A DNA stretch of 64,000 nt from Deltaproteobacteria bacterium (GTDB lineage Bacteria; Myxococcota; Kuafuiibacteriia; Kuafuiibacteriales; Kuafuiibacteriaceae): positions 5,260,001 through 5,324,000 of the forward strand of contig JADJBV010000001.1 of the NCBI GenBank assembly GCA_016703535.1. Reading direction: 5' to 3'. How positions within the stretch are numbered: position 1 is the stretch's first letter; the number at the start of each line of letters is the position of its first letter. Position numbers and translations under genes: made by a program. Shown here in pieces: positions 17,174 through 25,875 of the stretch. The notes beneath the pieces were generated by a model. The model was not told where the DNA came from, ran no database searches, and saw only the letters and a list, made by a program, of their open reading frames with translations.

Positions 17174-19773
17174 TACGGAACCTCCTGTTCGATCCGGTCG
17201 GGCTCAACCCCAGGCTCTGGGGGGACCGCCCCCTGCAGGACCCGCAGCAGACGCTGCGCCCCCGCGTGCTCCGGTTGTTGCCGAGCGACCAAGGTCGCGT
17301 CCACCCGAGCCTCGGCCACTCGCCCCAAGCGATGCAACAGCAAAGCACGACGGTAGCGGAGGTCAACGTTGGAGGGTTCGACCGACAAGGCCTCGTCGAA
17401 CAACCGCACCGCGGTGGCCAGGTTGCCATCTTTGGTCTCGATCTCGGCTTGAAGTTGGGCCAACGCCACCTGGCTGCGGCGGGTCGTCGGCAACACCGCC
17501 CGCAGGCGCTCCAGCGCGTCCCGGGCCTTGGCATAATCGGCGAGGCGGAGGGCGACCTCGATGCGGGCTCGCCAAAGTTCCTCCGGGTTCAGCTGATCTT
17601 CGCGGAGGGCGGCCAAACTCTCCCAGGCCCCGGTTGGGTCCTGCTGGGCCACCAACAAGCGGGCCCGCAACAACACCGCGTCGGTGTCCGCCGGATCGAG
17701 GGCCAGGCGTCGTTCGATGACCGCCAAGGCCAGGTCGTATTGCTTGAGTGAATAGGCCACGGCCCCCAGCTGGGCCAACTCGGGGCTCGAAAGTTCACCC
17801 AAAGGTGCGTGGGCGGCGAGCACCTCTTTGGCCCATTCGCCGCGGCCCTCGTCGCCCAGGCGACGAACCAAACGGATCAGCTCGGCGGTGACCGGTTGAT
17901 CGAGGGCGACGCCCGTTTTGGGTACGGTGGCCACCAACTCGGCGGGGCTTTGGGCCAAGGCGATCACTTGCGCCAACAAGGCTCGTCGTTCGGCGCTCCA
18001 CAAGGTCCAAGCCTGCTTCAGCTCCGCCAAACCTTGGGCGCGACGCCCCGCCTTGATCAACAAGCGCCCGGTCAACAGATGACCCGAAGCGTAAGTAGGC
18101 GCCAGGTACATGGTGCGGTTGGCCCAACGCACCGCCTCGGCCAAGGCCGGCGGATCGGCGATCTCCGCCAAATACGCGAGGCGCACCGTCACCAAGGCGC
18201 TGGCGGGGTGGGCCCGAGCCACGGCCTTCAACTCGGCCTCCGGGAGCGGCGTCTTGGGATCGGCCTGACGTTCCCCGATCCATTGGTCGAGCCGCCGCAG
18301 ATCGCTGGCGAGATCACCGCTGACGAAGGCCATGAACACCAAACCGACCGGCGCCACGCCAAAGGCCAAGATTGGCAAGAAGCGACGCCAAGGCGACTCG
18401 ACCGACCAACGGAAGGAGCCCAGGTGTCGTGAGGTCCCGGCGCCCAACACCGCCGCCACCGGGATGGCGATGCCCGGCATCTCCAGGCCAAAGTCGACCA
18501 GGTTCTGGGCGACCAAGGCCACGATCCCGGCGAGGGCCCCCAAGGTCGAGAGGTGGCTGACCTGCAGGAGACGCCGCACCAAGGCCAGCAAGAGCCCCAC
18601 CAAGGCGAGCACCCCAAAGACGCCCCACTCGGCCCCGAGCTGAGCCAGGATGTTCTCCGGGAACGCGAAGGTCAGCTGAAGCGCCGAGGTCTTGTAGCGG
18701 GTGTAGCTGGAGACATAAGCGCCGCGCCCCACGCCGGTGGCCAAGTGATCCGCGGCCATCGGCACGGCGTCCTTCATCGCCGCCAGCTTTTCTTGGATGC
18801 CCGGCACCTCACCTTGGGCGTTGACCACCTCTTGGGACAGCCGGTCCGCGCCCAAAACGATCCCCGCCACCACCGCCACCACCGCCACCACCGCCAAAGG
18901 CAAAAGGGTGCGAGGCCCTTGCCGGGCGCGACTCCGATCGACCCGTCGAAACAAGGCGGTGAAGACCAACAGGCCAAGCCCCAGGCCGATCAAACCGCCC
19001 CGCGACAACAGGCCAAAAGCGGTGGCCACAAAGGCCGCAGCGGCGATCAACGCGCCCAAGCGGATGTGCCGCGGTCGTTCGGCCATGGCCACGCCCAAGC
19101 CGGTCAGGGCCGCGAACCCCAAAAAACCCGAGGCGTGGTTGGGGTTCACGAAGGTGGTCAACATCGGACCGTCGACCAAGGTGGCGTCGAAGAAGCCGAA
19201 GAGGCGATCGATGCCCAACACCTGATGGAGCAGGCCAACGAAGGTGACCAAAAGCCCGGCCCCGATCAGCGTGAAGGTGACCAGGTCCGAGCTGCGCCGA
19301 TCCCGAACTCGCTCGTGGGCGATCAAGACCACCGCGGCATAGACCAACAACTTGGCCGCCTCTCGCCAGGTCGCGGCGGGCTCGTAAGAGATGGTCCCGG
19401 CCCCATCCCCGAGCACGAAGGTGCGGAGCTCTGAGGCGATCGGAGAAACCGCGGCCAAAAGCCCTGCCGGCAAAGGCAAGACCTGCAACACGGTGTAGCC
19501 GGCCAGGACCAAACACCCCAACGTCAAGCCATGAAAGTGGATCGGGCGCCCTCGCTCCCGCAGATCGAGGATCGTGGCGACCAAACCCACCCCGGCCAAC
19601 AACACCAAAAGGGGCAAGGTCTCGAGCTGCCAGCTCCCGGCCGCGGTGGGCGCCAGGAGGATCAGACCGATCAGGCAACCATCGGCAACACTACGCGTTA
19701 TGCCCAAAGGTCGTCCCCGGCTCCGGGTCGCAGCGCTAGCAGAATCCGAAGCCTGGGGGGAGCCCCAGCCCAC
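17173..19773 (-). CDS. O-antigen ligase/polymerase (Wzy-like) with C-terminal TPRs
   Basis: This large membrane protein has many hydrophobic segments in its first half. They include the Wzy_C/O-antigen ligase region MLTTFVNPNHASGFLGF and a periplasmic loop with ATGVGRGAYVSSYTRY, the pattern of PF04932. The second half is a long periplasmic or cytoplasmic tail of TPR-like helices, for example LAPTYASGHLLTGRLLIKAG and LDPADTDAVLLRARLLVAQQ. It probably polymerises or ligates repeat units. The start is uncertain: GTG at 19773 (866 residues) has GAG six bases upstream, TTG at 19707 is closer to the first membrane segment, and further upstream starts would run into the divergent gene. The stop overlaps the OPX start. 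Confidence 0.85.
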   Translation of the reverse strand: MGWGSPQASDSASAATRSRGRPLGITRSVADGCLIGLILLAPTAAGSWQLETLPLLVLLAGVGLVATILDLRERGRPIHFHGLTLGCLVLAGYTVLQVLPLPAGLLAAVSPIASELRTFVLGDGAGTISYEPAATWREAAKLLVYAAVVLIAHERVRDRRSSDLVTFTLIGAGLLVTFVGLLHQVLGIDRLFGFFDATLVDGPMLTTFVNPNHASGFLGFAALTGLGVAMAERPRHIRLGALIAAAAFVATAFGLLSRGGLIGLGLGLLVFTALFRRVDRSRARQGPRTLLPLAVVAVVAVVAGIVLGADRLSQEVVNAQGEVPGIQEKLAAMKDAVPMAADHLATGVGRGAYVSSYTRYKTSALQLTFAFPENILAQLGAEWGVFGVLALVGLLLALVRRLLQVSHLSTLGALAGIVALVAQNLVDFGLEMPGIAIPVAAVLGAGTSRHLGSFRWSVESPWRRFLPILAFGVAPVGLVFMAFVSGDLASDLRRLDQWIGERQADPKTPLPEAELKAVARAHPASALVTVRLAYLAEIADPPALAEAVRWANRTMYLAPTYASGHLLTGRLLIKAGRRAQGLAELKQAWTLWSAERRALLAQVIALAQSPAELVATVPKTGVALDQPVTAELIRLVRRLGDEGRGEWAKEVLAAHAPLGELSSPELAQLGAVAYSLKQYDLALAVIERRLALDPADTDAVLLRARLLVAQQDPTGAWESLAALREDQLNPEELWRARIEVALRLADYAKARDALERLRAVLPTTRRSQVALAQLQAEIETKDGNLATAVRLFDEALSVEPSNVDLRYRRALLLHRLGRVAEARVDATLVARQQPEHAGAQRLLRVLQGAVPPEPGVEPDRIEQEVP

Positions 19774-19820
19774 GGATTTCTCGGTGCCCCGAAGGTCCTT
19801 GGGCGGCGTAGGGTGGGACC

Positions 19821-21194
19821 ATGGCCATCCGAACTGTTCCCTGGGACGTCGCCGCTGCATGGTGGCTCTTGGCCGCGTTCGTGCTCCTCCCAGGACCCGC
19901 CATCGCCGACCCCGAGCCCGCACGAGCCCGCGCCGCATCAGTGCCGCTGCGCCGTTCGGTGTTCGAATTGACCGACGAAATCCAGGTCGCCAAGGACTGT
20001 CCAGTCCGTAAAGTGCGCGGCAAGAGCACCCCGATCTGTGATCTGGGGCCCGCCTTCAGCCGGACCTTTCGCCGGTGCCTGCCCGAGTTGGGAGATGACC
20101 GAAGTGGCTGCGTGATCACCGTGGCCCCCGGGACCTACGAGCTGCGCACCCCCCAGCGGATCTGTCGGCCCCACGTGATCCGGGGCGCGGGCGGAGGTGC
20201 CTTTGGGCCCGCCACCCGGATCTACACCCCAGACGGCCTGACCCCGTTTCGCTTCGCGCCCTTCGCCGAGTGCCGCGCCGCCGAAGAGCCGGGAGCGGCG
20301 GGGGCCGAGCTCTCCCACCTGGCCCTGGAGGCCTACGCCCAGACCTCCACCACTCCGTTCTTCGGTCTGTGGTTGGGGGACAAAGTGGTGATCGAACACG
20401 TGCACCTGCGACGATATACTCAAGGGATTCGGATCAACGCCGGCGCCAAACGGAAGCGCCTGGAGGCCTCCAACGCCAACGCCTGGTGGTTGGCCGAAGT
20501 GTGGGTGGATCAGTCGGCCCACGCTGGGATCCACCTGGACGGGCCAGACACCAACGTCGGCTTGGCGCTCCGACCAGTGGCGACCAGCAACTGCCGGGAT
20601 GCCGTCCGCTTCGAGAAGATCCTGGGCCCCTGCGCCAACATCTACTCGGGCGACTTCTTGGGCTCGACCTTCGTTGCGGCCCAGACCGCCAGCGCCAAGG
20701 ACCTGACCACCAAAACCGCCTACCCAGGCTACGTGATGGGCGACTCGGCGAACTCCCGGTCGGTGTGTTTGGGGTGTTACGCGGAAGGGGACCAACTCCC
20801 TTCGATCTTGGCCAAAAACGCGAACGCCTTCGGCGGGCTGACCACCTGGAGCGGGACGGGCTGGATGATCGGCCCCCAGGTGGGCGGCTTGTCCCTGCTC
20901 AACGATCGGGACCCGAAGAACCCGGTCCGTTTGGTCCTCGGCCGACTGGCGGCGCCGGGCACCTTCCTCGAGCTGACGCCGGTGAGTTCAGAGGAGATGC
21001 GGTGGCCCCTGCGGCTCAAGCTCGATCTCGAGGAACAGGTCTTTCGCTTCGAGGTCGGTGGGCTGAGCGACTCGACGGCGATGGTCATCGGCGCCGCCAA
21101 AAACGCCAGCTTGGGCTTGGGCAAGTTGAGGCTGGAGGGCACACCGGAGCTCAAGAAGCCGTCAAAGGCCGAGCTGCGTCCACCCAAGCTCTGA
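19821..21194 (+). CDS. secreted beta-helix protein, pectate-lyase-like
   Basis: This 457-residue protein with an N-terminal signal peptide (AAWWLLAAFVLLPGPAIADP) is expected to be exported. The middle shows pectin-lyase-fold features: CVITVAPGTYELRTPQRICR, then HVIRGAGGGAFGPATRIY, HVHLRRYTQGIRINAG and HAGIHLDGPD, each reading as beta-helix rungs. Several cysteine pairs (for example CLGC) suggest disulfides. It may be a polysaccharide lyase, epimerase or binding scaffold acting on the glycan made by this locus, but catalytic residues cannot be assigned. It is divergent from the polymerase gene and precedes asnB by 42 bases. Confidence 0.72.
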   Translation: MAIRTVPWDVAAAWWLLAAFVLLPGPAIADPEPARARAASVPLRRSVFELTDEIQVAKDCPVRKVRGKSTPICDLGPAFSRTFRRCLPELGDDRSGCVITVAPGTYELRTPQRICRPHVIRGAGGGAFGPATRIYTPDGLTPFRFAPFAECRAAEEPGAAGAELSHLALEAYAQTSTTPFFGLWLGDKVVIEHVHLRRYTQGIRINAGAKRKRLEASNANAWWLAEVWVDQSAHAGIHLDGPDTNVGLALRPVATSNCRDAVRFEKILGPCANIYSGDFLGSTFVAAQTASAKDLTTKTAYPGYVMGDSANSRSVCLGCYAEGDQLPSILAKNANAFGGLTTWSGTGWMIGPQVGGLSLLNDRDPKNPVRLVLGRLAAPGTFLELTPVSSEEMRWPLRLKLDLEEQVFRFEVGGLSDSTAMVIGAAKNASLGLGKLRLEGTPELKKPSKAELRPPKL

Positions 21195-21236
21195 CCGCTA
21201 TTGACCGGGCCTCCCTTTCCCGCGTTGATTCGGTCC

Positions 21237-23138
21237 ATGTGTGGGATCGCTGGCGCCGTTGGAGCCCCCGTCGGGACCGATCTGGGTGCCGTGGGCCGCG
21301 ACATGATCGGTCGCATCCGGCACCGGGGCCCTGACGCTCTGGCGACCGCCATCTTGCCCCAAGACCGCGGCGTGTTCGGTCACGCGCGGTTGAAGATCAT
21401 CGATCTTTCGGAGCGGGGTGCCCAGCCCTACTGGGACCGGGGCCACCAAGTGGTGCTGGTGTTCAACGGCGAGATCTACAACTACCGAGAGCTGCGGCGC
21501 GGCCTTCAACACCAAGGGGTGGTCTTTCGCTCCGAGTCCGACACCGAGGTGATCCTCGAGCAGTACCTCCGCTACGGCGAGGTCGGCCTGGATGCCTTGG
21601 ACGGGATGTTCGCTTTTGCCCTCTGGGACGCCCGAGAGGAGCGCTTGGTGTTGGCCCGGGACCGGCTCGGCAAAAAGCCCCTGTACTGGGCGGAGACCAA
21701 GGATGGTGCCTTGGTCTTCGGGTCGGAGGTCAAGGCCCTGGCCGCGTATCCCGGGCTCGAGCTGCGGGCCGATCGACAGAAGCTCCCAGAGTACCTGAGC
21801 TACGGCTACGTGGAGACCCCCGGCAGCTTTTACCAAGGCATCCACCGCCTGCCGCCGGCCACCCGGCTGGTTCGTCGGGCCGGCCAAAGCCCGGTCTTGT
21901 CCCGCTATTGGTCCCTGGATGCGATCCGCCCCAGGGCGATCGGCGTTGAAGAGGCCCAGGCCCGGGTCCGCCTGGCCGTGGGGCGGGCCGTGGAGAAGCG
22001 CCTGGTTGCGGACGTGCCCTTGGGCGCGTTTTTGTCGGGCGGCGTCGACTCCAGCATCATCGTCGCCGAGATGGCCGCCCGGTCCTCGGAGCCGGTGCGC
22101 ACCTTCTGCATCGGCTTCGACGACGATCAGACCTTCGACGAACGCCGCTACGCCAAGCTGGTCGCCGAACGTTTCGGCACCCAACACACCGAGCTGGTGG
22201 TCTCCTCATCTCCCGCGGGGCTGCTGGAGAAGTTGCTCCATCACCACGACGAACCCTACGGTGATTCTTCAGCGATCGCGGCCTTTGCGGTGGCCGAGGC
22301 CACCCGCCGCCACGTGACGGTGGCCTTGACCGGTGATGGAGGAGACGAGGTCTTCGCGGGCTACACCCGCTTCAGGGGCGGCCTCTTGACCGGCTTGTTG
22401 CCGCCCCTGCTGGGAGGCGCTCTGCACCAGGCCTTGGCCCACCTGCCCGAACCACGAGGCTACAAGAACCCCCTGGCCCTGTTGCGCCGCTTCGTGGCCC
22501 ACGGCGATCGGAGCGGGGACGAGCAGCTCCTGGCGTGGAACACTTTTTTCGTCGGCCAGGCGCTGAAGGAGCTCCTGCCGCCTGGGAACTTTGGTGCCGA
22601 CTTCGATCCCTGGTCGGTCTTGGGCCGACAGGCCGAGCTGCTGGGTCGGCTGGAGGATGAAGGCCGAGATCGGCTGGACTGCATCCTGCGCCACAACCTG
22701 GACACCTATCTCCTGGACGATCTGTTGGTGAAGACCGACCGCACCACGATGGCGGTGGCCCTCGAGGCCCGTTGCCCCTTCCTCGACACCGAACTTTTGG
22801 AGTTGGCCTTTTCGCTGCCTGGCACTCTGAAGATGCGGTTCGGTCAGCTCAAGTGGCTGCTGCGGGAGTCGTACCGCCAGGTACTCCCCGCCGCGATCCT
22901 CGATCGCAAAAAACACGGCTTCGGCGTGCCGCTGGCCAAGTGGTGGTCCGGGCCGCTCCGGGGGATGATGCAAGATCTCTTGCGCTCGCCCTCGGCCCGG
23001 ATCCGCGACGAGCTGGTGGGTGCGACCATCGACCGGGTCTTGGACGAACACCTGGAGGGCCGTCGGGATCACGGCCAGCGCATCTTCTTGTTGCTGAACC
23101 TGGAGTTGTGGTTGCGGGCCTTGGCGCGAGCTGGCTAG
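21237..23138 (+). CDS. asnB: asparagine synthase (glutamine-hydrolysing)
   Basis: The 633-residue cytoplasmic amidotransferase starts MCGIAGAVG, giving the N-terminal nucleophile C2 after Met removal, so the ATG at 21237 is fixed by the catalytic cysteine. The glutaminase domain has VFNGEIYNYRELR. The synthetase domain has the PP-loop LSGGVDSSIIV and the ALTGDGGDEVFAGYTR motif. In sugar clusters such enzymes often amidate sugar acids rather than make asparagine. Placement among polysaccharide genes suggests this, but the acceptor cannot be read from sequence. Confidence 0.92.
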   Translation: MCGIAGAVGAPVGTDLGAVGRDMIGRIRHRGPDALATAILPQDRGVFGHARLKIIDLSERGAQPYWDRGHQVVLVFNGEIYNYRELRRGLQHQGVVFRSESDTEVILEQYLRYGEVGLDALDGMFAFALWDAREERLVLARDRLGKKPLYWAETKDGALVFGSEVKALAAYPGLELRADRQKLPEYLSYGYVETPGSFYQGIHRLPPATRLVRRAGQSPVLSRYWSLDAIRPRAIGVEEAQARVRLAVGRAVEKRLVADVPLGAFLSGGVDSSIIVAEMAARSSEPVRTFCIGFDDDQTFDERRYAKLVAERFGTQHTELVVSSSPAGLLEKLLHHHDEPYGDSSAIAAFAVAEATRRHVTVALTGDGGDEVFAGYTRFRGGLLTGLLPPLLGGALHQALAHLPEPRGYKNPLALLRRFVAHGDRSGDEQLLAWNTFFVGQALKELLPPGNFGADFDPWSVLGRQAELLGRLEDEGRDRLDCILRHNLDTYLLDDLLVKTDRTTMAVALEARCPFLDTELLELAFSLPGTLKMRFGQLKWLLRESYRQVLPAAILDRKKHGFGVPLAKWWSGPLRGMMQDLLRSPSARIRDELVGATIDRVLDEHLEGRRDHGQRIFLLLNLELWLRALARAG

Positions 23139-23149
23139 AGAGGCCGGAA

Positions 23150-24652
23150 TCAGCTTTTGGCCAAGCGGACCACGTTCGAAGCCAAATCGTCGGTGGCCCC
23201 GACCACGGCGCGGCGACGGACGGCGAAGTCGATCACCGCCTCGCGCAACAACTGCAAGGCAACTTGCTGCTCCAAGGTGGTCTGGTTGGTCGCCAACACC
23301 AAAATTTCACCGAAGTTGACGCCGCTGTCCTCGAGCGACAAGCGGCTCAAATGGGCCAGGGGTTTGCTGCCGTCAAGGCGCCAGGCCCGATCTTCGTTGC
23401 GGCGCCAGCGGAAGACGGTCTCTCGCAGCTCGTCTTTTTGAGGTTCAGTTTCGGTGCGCAAAGACAGACGGAGTTCGTCGCAGCGGAGGTGAGGCACGAA
23501 GTCGACCAAGGCATCCCAGGCTTGTTCGGCCTGGCCGGCGTCCCGGATCTGGCGGGCCGCGGCCCGGAGGCCATCTCGGAAGTGATCTTCGGAGAGTTGG
23601 GTCAGGCCGTGACCCTTGAGGCCGCCGATCTTGCGGACCAAAATGAAGACCACCATGGCCACGGTCGCCAGCACGATGGCGCGGTGGGTGGTGTCATTGT
23701 CCAGCAGGGCCAACGCCCCCAAGGCGAAGACCGCGCTGACGGTGTAGAGCGTAAAGACCGCGTTCCGGTGCGAAAGCCCAAGGCCCAAAAGCCGGTGGTG
23801 GAGATGCTCCCGGTCGGCCTTGAACGGGTTCTGGCGACGGGCCAGGCGCCGCAGGAAGGACAAGGTGGTGTCCAAGATGGGCACCCCCAGCGCGATCACC
23901 GGGATCAACAGGGCCACCATGGTGGCGCCCTTACGTTGGGTCCAAATGGACATCACCGCCAAGATGAAGCCGAGGAACATGGAGCCCGAGTCCCCGAGGA
24001 AGATCTTGGCCGGGTTGAAGTTGAAGAAGAGAAAGCCGATGAGGGCGCCGCCCAGGCAGGCCGTGAGCAGGCACAACAACACCGCGTGATCGACGAAGGA
24101 GACACCGAACAACACCACCGCGGCGAACAAGGCCATGCCCGAGGCCAGGCCATCCAAGCCGTCGATCAGGTTGAGCGCGTTGACGATGCCGACGATCCAG
24201 ATCACCGTCAGCGGCAGCGAAAAAACGCCCAACTGGAAGGCCGGTCCGAAGGGGTTGCCGAGGAGTTCGATGCGAAAGCCGGCGATCCACATGCCGACGG
24301 CGACGGTGGTCTGGACGATCAACTTCAGCTTGGCGTCGGCGCCCTTCAGGTCGTCGTAGACCCCCAGCAACACGATGGCCGCGGCGCCGAGGCAAAGGGC
24401 GCTGACCAAGGTGGCGTCGGCGTAGAGCAGGCCCGAGATCCGGTTGGTGTAGAGCGCCAGACCCAGGATGGGGGCAAAAAACGCGGTAACCACCGCCAGG
24501 CCGCCGATGCGAGGGATGGGTTGGGTGTGGACCTTGCGGGCTTCGCTGGGCAGGTCGAACCAGTGGTTGGCGTGGGCCCAGCGGGTGACCAAAGGCGTAC
24601 AGATGGCCGCCACGATCATCGAGAGGAAAAAGGCGACGACGTAGGTCAACAT
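23150..24652 (-). CDS. WecA/TagO-like undecaprenyl-phosphate sugar-1-phosphate transferase with extra C-terminal domain
   Basis: This 500-residue integral membrane enzyme starts lipid-linked glycan assembly by moving a (probably HexNAc) 1-phosphate to undecaprenyl phosphate. It has about ten membrane segments up to residue 340. The family motifs are DD at 100-101, NLIDGLDG at 161-168, GDSGSMFLG at 220-228 and HLHHR at 283-287. About 160 hydrophilic residues follow that the core family lacks. The ATG at 24652 overlaps the glycosyltransferase stop (ATGTTGA), giving tight coupling. It is the last gene of a five-gene minus-strand operon. Confidence 0.92.
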   Translation of the reverse strand: MLTYVVAFFLSMIVAAICTPLVTRWAHANHWFDLPSEARKVHTQPIPRIGGLAVVTAFFAPILGLALYTNRISGLLYADATLVSALCLGAAAIVLLGVYDDLKGADAKLKLIVQTTVAVGMWIAGFRIELLGNPFGPAFQLGVFSLPLTVIWIVGIVNALNLIDGLDGLASGMALFAAVVLFGVSFVDHAVLLCLLTACLGGALIGFLFFNFNPAKIFLGDSGSMFLGFILAVMSIWTQRKGATMVALLIPVIALGVPILDTTLSFLRRLARRQNPFKADREHLHHRLLGLGLSHRNAVFTLYTVSAVFALGALALLDNDTTHRAIVLATVAMVVFILVRKIGGLKGHGLTQLSEDHFRDGLRAAARQIRDAGQAEQAWDALVDFVPHLRCDELRLSLRTETEPQKDELRETVFRWRRNEDRAWRLDGSKPLAHLSRLSLEDSGVNFGEILVLATNQTTLEQQVALQLLREAVIDFAVRRRAVVGATDDLASNVVRLAKS

Positions 24653-25851
24653 GCAGCCACCTCCCGATTCGTTGGGCCGGCCACTGGAACGCCCAGCTTC
24701 TCGGCCACCAAGGAATCGTACAGGGCTGCCATATCGGCAATTAGACGGCGATGTGAATACCGGGTGGCGATCTGTCGCCGCACCCCTTCGGGGAGTTCGG
24801 TGGGCGCGTGCAGGCGATCGATCAGGGCCCGAGCGATGGCCCTGGTGTCCCCGGGCGCGACCAGGGTGCCGAGTTCGGGGGTGACCACGTCTTCGACCCC
24901 GCCGACCCGAGTCGCGACCACCGACAGGCCGCTGGAGAGGGCCTCGAGCACGGTCACGGGCGTGCCCTCGTTGTCCGAGGTGAGGGCCAAGAGATCGGCG
25001 TCGGTGTAGAGGCGCTCCAGGTCGCGACGCCAACCCAAAAAGTGGACTCGACCGTTCAAGGGGCGAGCGAGGGCCTCGAGCTTGGAGCGCTCTTCGGCGG
25101 CGCCGTCACCGGCGATCGCCAGGTGGGCATCGGGATGAGCCCCCAGGACCTCTTGAAAAGCCTGAATCAAGAGATCGAAGCGCTTGATGGGCACCAGGCG
25201 CCCCACCGACATCACCAACTTCGCTTGATCCGAAAGCCCCAACGATCGCCGCAGCTCACCGCGCTCCTTACGATTGACCGCCAAAAAGCGATCGAGCTCG
25301 AGCCCCAGCGGCATCACCCGGATCTTCTCCACGGGCGCGATCCGATATTTGTAGGCCAGGTCGAAGCGTTGTTGCTCCGAGAGGGAGAGGATGACGTCGG
25401 TGCCCCGGGCCAAGGCCCGTTCCGCGGCGATGAAGGCCTGGGCCTTGGCCGGGTGGAAGTAGCCGTCGAAGACGTGGCCGTGGAAGGTGTGCACCACGAT
25501 GGGAGTGCCCGCCAACTTGGCTGCCGTTCGACCGATCGCACCGGCCTTGGCGGTATGGGTGTGGACGATGGTGGGTTCTAGGGTGCGGAGGCGACGGGTC
25601 AGGCGGCTCAGCGCGCGCAGATCGTCCAGGGGGCTGACGGCCCGCTTCATCTCCGGGATCAACTCGACGGGGACGCCGCGGGCCTCGGCGAAAGGGACCA
25701 TCGAAGATTCGCCGGCATCGAGGGCGCCGCCGAACAACAACGTGTCGTAGCGGGCGCCGGTGCTGTAGCGGAGGCCTTCGGTCAGCAGGATGCTGTGTAG
25801 CGCCGGGCCACCGACACAGATGCGACTCTGGATCCGCACCACGCGCGCCAC
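24646..25851 (-). CDS. GT4 glycosyltransferase
   Basis: The 401-residue GT-B enzyme has the N-terminal donor-independent region with THTAKAGAIGRTAAKLAG and VHTFHGHVFDGYF. It also has the C-terminal nucleotide-sugar site SVGRLVPIKRFDLLIQAF and TSDNEGTPVTVLEALSSGL, a classic E-x7-E. It probably adds an early sugar to the lipid carrier loaded by the WecA-like enzyme that follows with overlapping codons. The GTG start has a perfect GGAGG five bases upstream. The sugar is unknown. Confidence 0.92.
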   Translation of the reverse strand: MARVVRIQSRICVGGPALHSILLTEGLRYSTGARYDTLLFGGALDAGESSMVPFAEARGVPVELIPEMKRAVSPLDDLRALSRLTRRLRTLEPTIVHTHTAKAGAIGRTAAKLAGTPIVVHTFHGHVFDGYFHPAKAQAFIAAERALARGTDVILSLSEQQRFDLAYKYRIAPVEKIRVMPLGLELDRFLAVNRKERGELRRSLGLSDQAKLVMSVGRLVPIKRFDLLIQAFQEVLGAHPDAHLAIAGDGAAEERSKLEALARPLNGRVHFLGWRRDLERLYTDADLLALTSDNEGTPVTVLEALSSGLSVVATRVGGVEDVVTPELGTLVAPGDTRAIARALIDRLHAPTELPEGVRRQIATRYSHRRLIADMAALYDSLVAEKLGVPVAGPTNREVAAC

Positions 25852-25875
25852 GATGACCTCCGAGCCTCCACCGAC

